Part shown: positions 10,116-17,667 of the stretch, in pieces
Numbering within the stretch: position 1 is the stretch's first letter
How the letters are laid out: each line of letters opens with the position of its first letter
Assembly (NCBI GenBank): GCA_002704915.1
Contig: PAIP01000068.1
Coordinates: forward strand, 124,001-188,000
Direction of reading: 5' to 3'
Source: Parvularcula sp.
GTDB lineage: Bacteria > Pseudomonadota > Alphaproteobacteria > Caulobacterales > Parvularculaceae
Length of the DNA: 64,000 nt
Program-made: the position numbers and the translations under genes
Notes under the pieces: model-generated
What the model saw: the letters and a program-made list of their open reading frames with translations, nothing else
The model's database searches: none
What the model was told of the DNA's origin: nothing

Positions 10116-11020
10116 CGCGCGTCCCACGGGCTCGGCATCCTGTAAGGCACGTTGATAAAGTCCGCCTCGATCTGACAAATTTGCCCATCGACGATCTTGA
10201 ACAGCTCAAGCAGATAAAAACTGTGCGGACGACGGAAGGGTGACACGATCTTCGTGCCGTCCGTCAGTTCATATTCACCCAGACGCCCGGAATGGTCGAT
10301 AAAGCCTCCGGCGAGCACCAGCCCCAGTTCTTCATCAATCAGCGGAAAACGCCGCGCCCGAAGGGCGTCATCATAAAGATACTGGCCGAGCTTGAACTGC
10401 GCCTCGCAGCCCAAGGCCGCGATCGGATAATTCACTCTTTTTGCAAATTCCGGATTGTTGGTCGTCTGGACGCCATTCTCCACACGATTGCAGTCAGGAT
10501 GAAAATTCGTGAAAATCTGACCGTCATTGAGTTGCAGCGTGTCGAAATAGCCGTCCGCAATGCTAATCATGCGCTCGCGCGGCACGCGTTTTTCCGGCGG
10601 CACGGCTTCGCTCAAAATGGGTTTGTCCCAGAAACTCTTTTCCGCAAAAATATCGAGACCGCTAAACGCGATACGAACAACGATAGTCTCAACTTCTGAA
10701 ATGCGCCCGTCCCGGTCGACTTTCAGGCGAAGCGCAAATGCGGACGTTTCATTGGTTTCCTCAACGGCGCCGAAATAGCCGACCTGGCCGGTCTTAACGT
10801 CAGCACATCGTACTTGGTAATCGCCGAGCCCGGTGATGGTTCCCCAAAGTCCGTCACCGACTTCGATGGCGACATTGTCTTCCGTGTTGAAGACAAAATC
10901 CGCCCACGGAACAGCATAAGGATCTCGGCGGGACAGCGCATCAAGATAATCGTCGAGCGTAGCGTAAAGCCCTTCTCGCTTATGCGGCGACGGCGCCGCA
11001 TTTTGATCTTCGTTCAGCAT
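10112..11020 (-). CDS. DUF8021-like protein, function unknown
   Basis: A 302-residue protein without signal peptide or membrane segment. It looks like two alpha+beta barrel-like halves of NTF2-like character: residues about 15-125 (LDALSRRDPYAVPWADFVFNTEDN ... GYFGAVEETNETSAFALRLKV) and about 140-295 (SIADGYFDTLQLNDGQIFTNFHPDCNRVENG ... YELTDGTKIVSPFRRPHSFYLLELFKIVDG). This layout recalls DUF8021/SnoaL-like proteins found beside catabolic dehydrogenases; the assignment is from memory of the pattern and is tentative. Its stop overlaps the start of the PQQ dehydrogenase (ATGA), so the two are translated together and probably act on one compound. Confidence 0.7.
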   Translation of the reverse strand: MLNEDQNAAPSPHKREGLYATLDDYLDALSRRDPYAVPWADFVFNTEDNVAIEVGDGLWGTITGLGDYQVRCADVKTGQVGYFGAVEETNETSAFALRLKVDRDGRISEVETIVVRIAFSGLDIFAEKSFWDKPILSEAVPPEKRVPRERMISIADGYFDTLQLNDGQIFTNFHPDCNRVENGVQTTNNPEFAKRVNYPIAALGCEAQFKLGQYLYDDALRARRFPLIDEELGLVLAGGFIDHSGRLGEYELTDGTKIVSPFRRPHSFYLLELFKIVDGQICQIEADFINVPYRMPSPWDAR

Positions 11021-11121
11021 GAAATATCACCCGTCTGTCGGTCTATGCCAGCGCCTAATCTGCGAACCTCCGTTTCGAGGGCCGTCTTGTTCGCAAATTC
11101 CACCTCCCGGGCCGCAATTTG

Positions 11122-11137
11122 TTGTAATTACGTACAA
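11122..11137. promoter_or_regulatory. Short inverted repeat upstream of the DUF8021/PQQ operon
   Basis: The arms TTGTA and TACAA are separated by six bases (TTGTAATTACGTACAA). The element lies about 100 bases upstream of the first gene of the minus-strand operon and could be an operator. Five-base arms are weak evidence on their own. Confidence 0.3.
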
Positions 11138-11194
11138 AGATAACCCATCGTTTCTGACGCCGCAATTTGGCGAAGCCTTTCTGGGAGAAGTGGA

Positions 11195-11376
11195 ATGCCG
11201 CGATCAGAGGAAGAGCAGAAAAATCTCGATCTGGCGCCGGCGATGTATCGCGATGTCCTGATCGCTATGAACCCTGATGCGGTCGGCCGCTCATCTCGCC
11301 TGCCTATGTTCCGCACGCCTCCCTCGTCCCGCACGGCGTCGACCTCATTGTCGACAACGGCTCAGTGGAGCTCTAG
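11195..11376 (+). pseudogene. Frameshifted, truncated SnoaL/NTF2-like remnant
   Basis: From ATG 11195 the frame reads MPRSEEEQKNLDLAPAMYRD..., then VLIAMNPDAVGR, the usual first helix of a SnoaL-like protein. At about 11285-11290 the sense continues only in another frame as LISPAYVPHASLVPHGVDL, the expected next segment (PxYxxHxxLVPxG). Restoring one base (GGCCGC-TCATC to GGCCGCCTCATC) joins the two parts. The reading ends at TAG 11374-11376 after about 60 codons, whereas complete family members have about 130, and the stop overlaps the end of the aldehyde dehydrogenase gene. A good ribosome-binding site (GGAGAAG) precedes the ATG. Likely a dead fragment. Confidence 0.6.
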
Positions 11377-12860
11377 TTCGCGAATCGCGCCGGCCGCCCA
11401 TTGAGCAATATGGTTTTTGTCTCCAGATAGGCGGCAAGCCCTTCGGCCCCGCCTTCCCGTCCAATCCCCGATTGTTTGAAGCCGCCGAAAGGCAACGAAA
11501 AATCGGCCCGCATGCCATTTTGCGCCACTCCGCCAGAGCGAATGCGGCGCGCGATTTTATAGGCGGCTTCATGGTCATGGGTCAGCACCGATCCATTGAG
11601 ACCGTAATTGGACTCATTGGCGATGCGGACTGCGTCTTCCTCATCTTCGCAAGGGATGAGGCTCAAGACTGGTCCGAAAATTTCTTCCTGCGCGATCACG
11701 GATGCGTTGTCTACATTCGCGAAAAGCGTAGGCTCTATGAAATATCCCCGGTTCAAATGGCTTGGCCGCTGGCCTCCCGTAACAAGGTCGGCCGTTTCCT
11801 TCCCCTTCTCGATATAGCCTTCGACGCGGCGGCGCTGACGCTCCATGGCGAGGGGGCCAAGCTGGGTGTCCGGAGCATCGCTGTAACCGATTTTGACCTT
11901 TTTCATCTCAGCGACGATGGCGTCCGCAAGCTCATTATGGCGCTTGCGCGGCACGATCGCCCGACTCAGCATGGCGCAAACCTGGCCGCTGAAGACCGTA
12001 ATCGTTGAGGTCAGCAATCTCGCCGCCGCCTCCGTGGCGAAATCGTCCCGCACAATCGCTGCTGACTTGCCGCCAAGCTCCAGCGTGCAGCGCGCAATGC
12101 GCTCTCCGCAAACGCTGGCGATGCGTTTTCCGGCGACTGTCGATCCTGTAAAGCTGACCTTGTCGACGCCATGGTTGCAGACAAGGTGGTCGGAGGCGGC
12201 GCGGTCGCCGCACACCAAGTTGACTACGCCTGGAGGCAATCCGATTTCTTCAATGGCCTCCGCAATAATATAGGCTTCCAGCGGCGTTTCGGGGGACGGC
12301 TTCATGATAACTGTGCAGCCGGCGGCGAGCGCGGCGACCACTTTATTCAGCATGATGGTGTAAGGCGCATTCCAGGGCGCAATCGCCGCCACGACGCCGG
12401 CAGGTTCGCGCACGATAATCGCCGTATCGGCTTCAGATGACTGAACATGCTTTTCGAACTCATAACGCTCAGTGACAGACGCCATGTGCCGCACGGAAGC
12501 GGTTCCGCCACTGATAATGAAAGGCGCGGCTACCGACAGCATGCCCACTTGCGCTGTCCATGCCTTGACGAGTTCGTCTTCGCGTTTTTTAAGCGCATCT
12601 GCGAGACGATAAAGAACTTTCGCGCGCTGCGCCGGCAGCGTCGCTGGCCAAGGCCCCTCGTCAAAGGCTTTACGCGCCGCTTCGACAGCGCGATCCATGT
12701 CCGCCTCTACAGCTTCGGCGACACGGCCAACCGGCTGCTCCGTATTAGGATCAATTAATGCGAGTGTCTTGTCCGTGGAGGGCGCCGCCCACTTGCCGTC
12801 AATAAATACTTTGTCGGGGTTTCGGATCGCCACGCCCTCAGGCAAGAGTTTTTCAGCCAT
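11373..12860 (-). CDS. NAD(P)-dependent aldehyde dehydrogenase
   Basis: Oxidises an aldehyde to the acid in the cytoplasm. The 495-residue protein has all ALDH signatures: Rossmann segment VVAAIAPWNAPYTIML, FTGSTVAGKRI, catalytic general base Glu261 in LELGGKS, catalytic nucleophile Cys295 in SGQVCAMLSR, and the C-terminal PFGGFKQSGIGREGG. Because it is divergent from a MarR regulator and the same palindrome also controls a p-cresol-methylhydroxylase-like gene, its likely substrate is a hydroxybenzaldehyde-type aromatic aldehyde; this is inference. Its 3' end abuts the SnoaL remnant. Confidence 0.93.
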   Translation of the reverse strand: MAEKLLPEGVAIRNPDKVFIDGKWAAPSTDKTLALIDPNTEQPVGRVAEAVEADMDRAVEAARKAFDEGPWPATLPAQRAKVLYRLADALKKREDELVKAWTAQVGMLSVAAPFIISGGTASVRHMASVTERYEFEKHVQSSEADTAIIVREPAGVVAAIAPWNAPYTIMLNKVVAALAAGCTVIMKPSPETPLEAYIIAEAIEEIGLPPGVVNLVCGDRAASDHLVCNHGVDKVSFTGSTVAGKRIASVCGERIARCTLELGGKSAAIVRDDFATEAAARLLTSTITVFSGQVCAMLSRAIVPRKRHNELADAIVAEMKKVKIGYSDAPDTQLGPLAMERQRRRVEGYIEKGKETADLVTGGQRPSHLNRGYFIEPTLFANVDNASVIAQEEIFGPVLSLIPCEDEEDAVRIANESNYGLNGSVLTHDHEAAYKIARRIRSGGVAQNGMRADFSLPFGGFKQSGIGREGGAEGLAAYLETKTILLNGRPARFAN

Positions 12861-12962
12861 CTGCGGCTCCCTGTGTTAACGATCACCGACGAGTATGCGC
12901 CGTCCCATTGTGGAGATTTCAAGTATAGCCGCCGGATTTGCTCGCACCGTAAAATAAGATAC

Positions 12963-12974
12963 TAACGGTCGTTA
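12963..12974. promoter_or_regulatory. Probable MarR operator, copy 1
   Basis: The palindrome TAACGGTCGTTA (arms TAACG and CGTTA around two bases) lies in the 153-base divergent region between the aldehyde dehydrogenase and the MarR gene. The same arms and spacing recur in a perfect palindrome at 15687-15700. Two copies in promoters next to one MarR gene make this its likely site. Confidence 0.65.
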
Positions 12975-13013
12975 TAAAGGCGGAAACCGCCGTCAACAAG
13001 GTTCAAGAAGCCC

Positions 13014-13526
13014 ATGAAGAAGTCTTCGGATAGAAAGCGTGGCGCGCGCGCGCCGGAACCGCTGGACGTGCTTCATAACTTGCTGAAGCTTGGCAACCGG
13101 TTGAATGCGCCCTTTTCGGAGCATCTCGAAAAACGCTATCGCGTGACCATGAACGAATTTCGCGTGATCATGCTGATTGGCCGACAGAAAACCGCCGTCT
13201 CCCATGAACTTGCCGAGATTTCGGGCGTCACAACCATGAGCATCAGCCGCGCGGTCACGTCGCTGGAGCGGAAAGGCTGGATCACCAGCAGGGCCGATCC
13301 CGAAAACAGGCGCAGGAAAATCCTTCGACTCAGCAAGGACGGCGCCAGGCTTTACAAAAAAATGCTGCCGACCGCCGATAAGGTGGCGACCTATCTTTTC
13401 ACCTCCTTGCAATCGGATGAAATCCTCGCCTTCAACGCCTATATGGAAAAATTGATCCACAGCCTGGAAGCTCGTGACGAACGAGGACGCTCCATATTTA
13501 TCGAAAAGACGCGGCCGGACGGTTAG
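13014..13526 (+). CDS. MarR family transcriptional regulator
   Basis: A 170-residue winged-helix regulator. Helices for dimerisation lie at the start (LDVLHNLLKLGNRLNAPFSEHLEKRY) and end. The central HTH reads SHELAEISGVTTMSISRAVTSLERKGWI, with the wing SRADPENRRRKILRLSKDGARLY, as in MarR proteins that sense phenolic ligands. It is divergent from the aldehyde dehydrogenase and convergent (two bases apart) with the cytochrome gene. Candidate sites are the TAACG-NN-CGTTA palindromes at 12963 and 15687, so it probably controls itself, the aldehyde dehydrogenase, the flavocytochrome and the genes from 15808 on. Ligand unknown; a phenolic aldehyde or acid is likely. Confidence 0.9.
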   Translation: MKKSSDRKRGARAPEPLDVLHNLLKLGNRLNAPFSEHLEKRYRVTMNEFRVIMLIGRQKTAVSHELAEISGVTTMSISRAVTSLERKGWITSRADPENRRRKILRLSKDGARLYKKMLPTADKVATYLFTSLQSDEILAFNAYMEKLIHSLEARDERGRSIFIEKTRPDG

Positions 13527-13528
13527 GT

Positions 13529-14047
13529 CTACTCCTCGCCCGAGTTGTTATTCCGCGTCAGATAGGCGGCGATCAGCTCAAGCTCTTCATCGCTCACTTC
13601 AACGCGGGTCAAAGCTGGCATCGTGTTAAGCCCGTTCCTGACTACGGTCTTGACATAGCCTTCCGTTAAATCAGTGCGATTGGCAAGCAAGGCTTCTTCC
13701 GGCCCGAGGCGCCGTGAAAGCGTAATCGTGCCGGGCCCAAGCTGGATGTGACAATACTGGCAATTCGCCAGGTAAACCGCTTCCGCGTCGCCTTGCGCGG
13801 CTCTCTTGAAAACGCCTTTCGCCTGTTCCGCCGCAGCAGCCTGTGACGAAACTTTGGTCAATTCGGCGCCATGCGCATCGCCGCTCGTGTTATTCGGCTC
13901 AGCTTGCGTTTCGGCCGTCGACGCCGTCTCCGCCAGGACAGACATTTCTTCCGGTTCGGCTACGGGCTCGGATGTCTCTTTATCGCCGCAAGCCGCAAGC
14001 GCCAGCACGGCGCAGGCAAGAAACGGGACGAAAGCTCTTACGGTCAT
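13529..14047 (-). CDS. Cytochrome c lipoprotein, partner of the flavoprotein
   Basis: Mono-haem cytochrome c of 172 residues. The signal sequence ends in lipobox LAAC, then a low-complexity Glu/Ala-rich linker (about residues 22-80) leads to a small haem domain: CQYCH haem attachment, proline-rich loop LGPGTITLSRRLGP, and axial Met in LNTMPALTRVEVSDEELELIAAYL. It begins with an ATGA overlap on the flavoprotein stop, which implies a fixed stoichiometry. In p-cresol methylhydroxylase and eugenol hydroxylase a cytochrome c subunit takes electrons from the covalent flavin, and this arrangement matches. The long linker and lipid anchor differ from the classic soluble subunit. Confidence 0.88.
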   Translation of the reverse strand: MTVRAFVPFLACAVLALAACGDKETSEPVAEPEEMSVLAETASTAETQAEPNNTSGDAHGAELTKVSSQAAAAEQAKGVFKRAAQGDAEAVYLANCQYCHIQLGPGTITLSRRLGPEEALLANRTDLTEGYVKTVVRNGLNTMPALTRVEVSDEELELIAAYLTRNNNSGEE

Positions 14048-15615
14048 CCTTTCCTCCCATCGCGCAGGCGCGCAGGCCAGACGCCGCCACGACCCGGGGC
14101 AATAATCCCGTTTGGATCGAGCGCGTCTTTCACGGTTTCGTTTAGCCGCATCAAGGCATGATTGTTGAAGTCATATGTTTCCGCAACAGGATCCATATAT
14201 TCGATATGCGTGCGATATTCGCCGTAACCTTCTTCTCGGGCATCCGCGATCATTTGCGTAAAAAGCTCTTTGGTCCGCCGGACCATATCGGCATCGTCAC
14301 GATTATAGAGGATCATATTCACATTCGCGATATGGCGATGGCCAACGGTGAAGCTCGAATAATAGTCGAGCCCCGCTTCCTCGAAACGGCGCTTGCGCCG
14401 GAGAAACGCATCATAAGCGAGCTCGCCCGAAGGCGGCAGGACCGGCGAGAACCCGATATGGCCGCCGCGCCCTCCCATCCAGTTCACGACATTCAGCGGC
14501 AACACCATGGGAACGCCCACAGCGATGCTGAACGGTTCGCGCGGCTGGCCCTTTCGCCAGTGACGCCATTCGAGCTTCTTGCCAAGACGCGGCTCGAACG
14601 CGTCACTGACGATTTTCTGCTTGGCTTCGACGATGCTTCCGTCGCCGAAAAGAGAAAGGTGGAAGGTCCACCAGCCCACATTGTAGGTTTCCTGTATTTT
14701 CTCAGCGACTTCATCGGGGATCGGCCCCTCGCCGTCATACCAGTCAGCGCGTGTCGTAAAAGCCGAGGCATCGTGCAGATAATTGCCGAAGACGACATTA
14801 TGCTCGATGACGCCGCGCAGACGCAGATCAGCGAGAATGTCCATCGCCCATTCGATATCTTCCATTTCCGGCAGATTGACCTGCGTATGGGCGGTCATTT
14901 CTGGCTCGGGCATCATCCACATATTAGCCTTGGTGACGACGCCGAGATTTGACTGAGCAAACATCTGGTCCCAGCTCGGTCCGAAACTGTATGGGTAATG
15001 CGCCCAGGATTTATTGCCCTCCATGGCGCCCATGCCAGTGCGGACAAGCTCCCCCGTCGGCGTTACGACTTCAAGCCCGCAAAGCTTGGACGTATGATCG
15101 CCATAAGGCGTATAGCCAATCCCGCGCTCCAGCGCATTGCCGATGACAGACCCCCAGCCATTGGCCGGCACGGACATCCACAGCGGGATGTCGTTATTCG
15201 TCAAATGCTCATGAAACTGATAAAAACCGACCCCGGGTTCTAGCGTCGCATAGGCAAAGCGCTCATCCACATCGAGAATCTTGTTCATCCGCGTCATGTC
15301 GAGAACAGCGCTTCCGGCCAGGACAGGCGCCGCGGCTCCATAACCGAGATTCTTGCCGCGCGCGACCGGCCAGAGCGGAAGCCTGTGCTCATTGGCGACA
15401 CGCACGATCGCCTGCACCTCCTCAACGCTCTCCGGGGCCACCGCCGCCGACGCTGCATGATCGAGGCCGTCGCCGAGGGCGTAAGGATCGATATAGGTGT
15501 TGCGGTCGAGTTCGGTGGCGAAAACCTTGCCTTCCCCCAAGGTCTGACGCAGCGCATTTATCGCTCTGTCGAAACCAGCTTCATCAAGTCCCGGCGGTAG
15601 GGTTCTTTCAGCCAT
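14044..15615 (-). CDS. FAD oxidoreductase of the VAO/PCMH family (p-cresol methylhydroxylase-like)
   Basis: Flavoprotein expected to oxidise the side chain of a 4-alkyl- or 4-hydroxybenzyl-type phenol, giving the alcohol or aldehyde and passing electrons to the cytochrome encoded next. The FAD-binding PCMH fold is at about residues 40-250 (VAPESVEEVQAIVRVANEHRLPLWPVARGKNLGYG; LEPGVGFYQFHEHL; ERGIGYTPYGDHTSKLCGLE; TPTGELVRTGMGAM). The C-terminal cap ends in DPNGIIAPGRGGVWP, typical of vanillyl-alcohol oxidase and PCMH. The frame is open to 15660, but ATG 15615 has GGAG six bases upstream and starts MAERTLPPGLDEAGFDRA, the family-like beginning. Upstream lies a promoter overlapping the MarR-type palindrome. 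Substrate is inferred. Confidence 0.88.
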   Translation of the reverse strand: MAERTLPPGLDEAGFDRAINALRQTLGEGKVFATELDRNTYIDPYALGDGLDHAASAAVAPESVEEVQAIVRVANEHRLPLWPVARGKNLGYGAAAPVLAGSAVLDMTRMNKILDVDERFAYATLEPGVGFYQFHEHLTNNDIPLWMSVPANGWGSVIGNALERGIGYTPYGDHTSKLCGLEVVTPTGELVRTGMGAMEGNKSWAHYPYSFGPSWDQMFAQSNLGVVTKANMWMMPEPEMTAHTQVNLPEMEDIEWAMDILADLRLRGVIEHNVVFGNYLHDASAFTTRADWYDGEGPIPDEVAEKIQETYNVGWWTFHLSLFGDGSIVEAKQKIVSDAFEPRLGKKLEWRHWRKGQPREPFSIAVGVPMVLPLNVVNWMGGRGGHIGFSPVLPPSGELAYDAFLRRKRRFEEAGLDYYSSFTVGHRHIANVNMILYNRDDADMVRRTKELFTQMIADAREEGYGEYRTHIEYMDPVAETYDFNNHALMRLNETVKDALDPNGIIAPGRGGVWPARLRDGRKG

Positions 15616-15676
15616 GCCCTGCTCCATGCGCACGCAGCCGTGGTGAAACCGGCCAGCCACGCTTCCTTCATCCCTA

Positions 15677-15711
15677 TTGCCTCATCATAACGATCGTTAT
15701 AATTGAAACAA
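15677..15711. promoter_or_regulatory. Overlapping divergent promoters around MarR operator copy 2
   Basis: The perfect palindrome ATAACGATCGTTAT (15687-15700) is flanked by promoter-like boxes in both directions. Minus strand: TTGTTT (15711-15706), 16 bases, TATGAT (15689-15684). Plus strand: TTGCCT (15677-15682), 15 bases, TATAAT (15698-15703). One bound dimer would block both the flavocytochrome operon and the plus-strand genes from 15808. The boxes were read by eye; the plus-strand spacer is short. Confidence 0.6.
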
Positions 15712-15807
15712 CTGTGAGTTCGCGCCCCGGATGGATTTTCTTTCATGAAAATGCGCGACCGCTTTATACGGCTAGAGAAGCTAAGGCATTCAGGGAGATC
15801 GCTGCAG

Positions 15808-16173
15808 ATGCTAAACATGAAACGCAGAGATGTCCTTGCGAGCGGGATTGCTACGGTGGCTTCAATCACTGCCGCCAGAGCCGGAACGCTCCCCGGCAAT
15901 CATATTACAATTGTTTTCTCGCCGAAGGTTCCACAAGCCCGAATACTGGCGCAAAGAGCTGCGCCCCTCAACGAAGCCATTCCTCTTAACGGCGAATTGG
16001 TGACATTGTGGAAAAACAGACTGCGCAATCATGGGGGCCCTTTAAAAGGCTATACAAACTGGAGCGATTATGTGCTTCTGCGCGGCCTCGCCGAAGAACA
16101 GGGCTTGCGGGTGCGGGAAGAGATAAAGCTCAACGCTTCCGGGAAAACTCTGTTTCGCTGGACAATCGCTTAA
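15808..16173 (+). CDS. Small exported protein of unknown function, Tat-like leader
   Basis: About 121 residues from ATG 15808, which has GGGAG ten bases upstream (an upstream in-frame ATG at 15745 lacks a site). The leader MLNMKRRDVLASGIATVASITAARAG has twin arginines before a hydrophobic stretch and an Ala-x-Ala-like end, so export, perhaps by Tat, is likely. The mature part (ITIVFSPKVPQARILAQRAAPLNEAIPLNGELVTLWKNRL...) contains no motif I recognise; GYTNWSDYVLLRGLAEEQGLRV may be helical. It is first in the operon divergent from the flavocytochrome and 20 bases ahead of the DUF3237 gene, so it belongs to the same regulated set. Confidence 0.65.
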   Translation: MLNMKRRDVLASGIATVASITAARAGTLPGNHITIVFSPKVPQARILAQRAAPLNEAIPLNGELVTLWKNRLRNHGGPLKGYTNWSDYVLLRGLAEEQGLRVREEIKLNASGKTLFRWTIA

Positions 16174-16193
16174 CGCCGACAAAGGGAGTCCAC

Positions 16194-16718
16194 ATGACGG
16201 ATATTCCGGAAATCCCGCTAGAGGGCAGTTCGGCGCCGGATGAGCCGAAACTCGAATTCGTCTTTGAAATTGAAATCAATTTTGCGCGCTATGATTCCAT
16301 ACAGGATATGCCGAGCGGCGCAGGCCGAGGCTTCGTCTATATCGAAAGCGGCGTCATCAAGGGACCGAAACTCAATGGCATTGTTCTGCCGGGAAGCGGC
16401 GGCGACTGGGCCCTCTTCCGGCCCGACGACGTTCTCGCCAGCGACGCGCGCTATATGCTGCAGGCCGAAGACGGAACGAAAATTCTCATGCATAACCGGG
16501 GCTTTCTTTGGGGACGCCAGCCGGACACGCTGAGCCGCATGCAGGACTGGATGTTCCGCGACGGGCCGGAAGTGCCGTTCGAAGAATTCTATCTGAGGTC
16601 TTCTCCGCAATTCGAAACCGAAAAAGGGCCCCATGAATGGCTCATGCGTCACGTCTTTGTGGGCATCGGGCGGCGGCGCAAAGACGGGAACACCATTCGC
16701 TATTACGCTTTGCTATAG
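16194..16718 (+). CDS. DUF3237 domain protein
   Basis: 174 residues; ATG 16194 follows AGGGAG at normal distance, and the longer open frame upstream overlaps the previous gene. The DUF3237 pattern is present: LEFVFEIEINFARY..., then GRGFVYIESGVIKGPKLNGIVLPGSGGDW, DVLASDARYMLQAEDGTKILMHNRGF and the end RRRKDGNTIRYYALL. The family is a small beta-barrel found in aromatic and steroid catabolic clusters; its activity is unknown to me. It is placed between the exported protein and the NmrA-like reductase, with 14 bases to the latter. Confidence 0.88.
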   Translation: MTDIPEIPLEGSSAPDEPKLEFVFEIEINFARYDSIQDMPSGAGRGFVYIESGVIKGPKLNGIVLPGSGGDWALFRPDDVLASDARYMLQAEDGTKILMHNRGFLWGRQPDTLSRMQDWMFRDGPEVPFEEFYLRSSPQFETEKGPHEWLMRHVFVGIGRRRKDGNTIRYYALL

Positions 16719-16732
16719 GGCGGGAGGATTTC

Positions 16733-17665
16733 ATGACAAAAATCGTGATTACCGGCGCCTCGGGACAGTATGGACGCATGGCGACAGACCGGCTGATCGC
16801 AAAGGGGCTTGGCGAAGACCTGATTCTTATCACGCGCACGCCCTCAAAGCTGGAGGATCGCAAGCGTCAGGGCTGCGATGTGCGCTATGGCGATTTTGAC
16901 AAGCCGGAGACTCTTGTCGAAGCTGTGCGTGGCGCTGACAAGATGCTCTTGATTTCCGGCACGAGAGTTGGCGCGCGCATCCCGCAACACAAGGCGGCGG
17001 TTGACGCGGCGGCCGCGGCTGGCGTCAGCCATATCATCTACACAAGCTTCGTGAATGTGGAGGAAAGCAATCCGGCCATTGTTGCGATTGATCACAGAGA
17101 AACCGAAACCCTCATTAAGGCAAGCGGATGCGCATGGACCTTTCTGCGCGATGCACACTATGCCGACGCAATGATTCTCAATGCTGGGCCCGGCTTCATC
17201 GCATCGGGCGTCTGGCTTTCCAGCACCAAGGGCGGGCGCGAAGCCATGGTCTGGCGCGAAGATTGCGTCGATTGCGCCGTCGCCGTCCTCACGCAGGAGG
17301 GCCATGAAAACAAGGCCTATCCCGTCACCGGTCCGAACAGGGAAAATTTCGAGGATGTCGCCGCGATGCTGAGCGAGGCCTGCGGCAAAAAAATCAAACT
17401 GGTCGAAACCGACGATGACGGCATGTATGCCCATTTCGACGCGCTCGGCATTCCCCGCGAGCCGGTCGACGATCAAAGCGTCGCCGGCATACCGTGGAAC
17501 AGCGATGATATGGTGAGTTTTGAACGCGCCATTCGCGAAGGCGCTCTCGATATCTGCACGGACGATGTTGAAAAACTTACAGGCCGCAAGGCACGGTCCG
17601 TACGTGACCTCATCGAGGCGAATAAGGAATTCCTGCGTCAGGTCGCAATAGACACCAGCGCGTAA
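16733..17665 (+). CDS. NAD(P)-binding NmrA/QorB-like oxidoreductase
   Basis: 310-residue atypical short-chain dehydrogenase. The nucleotide-binding loop is ITGASGQYGRMATDRL. Further family features are the NmrA-like segment GCDVRYGDFDKPETLVEAVRGADKMLLISG, HIIYTSFVNVEESN, and the substrate-side HADAMILN-like stretch. It resembles QorB-type quinone reductases and NmrA proteins, which use NAD(P)H or sense its redox state. ATG 16733 has GGGAGG five bases upstream; the longer frame from 16637 overlaps the DUF3237 gene and is rejected. Last gene of the plus-strand operon behind the MarR site; a quinone product of phenol oxidation would be a fitting substrate, but this is inference. Confidence 0.85.
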   Translation: MTKIVITGASGQYGRMATDRLIAKGLGEDLILITRTPSKLEDRKRQGCDVRYGDFDKPETLVEAVRGADKMLLISGTRVGARIPQHKAAVDAAAAAGVSHIIYTSFVNVEESNPAIVAIDHRETETLIKASGCAWTFLRDAHYADAMILNAGPGFIASGVWLSSTKGGREAMVWREDCVDCAVAVLTQEGHENKAYPVTGPNRENFEDVAAMLSEACGKKIKLVETDDDGMYAHFDALGIPREPVDDQSVAGIPWNSDDMVSFERAIREGALDICTDDVEKLTGRKARSVRDLIEANKEFLRQVAIDTSA

Positions 17666-17667
17666 GA

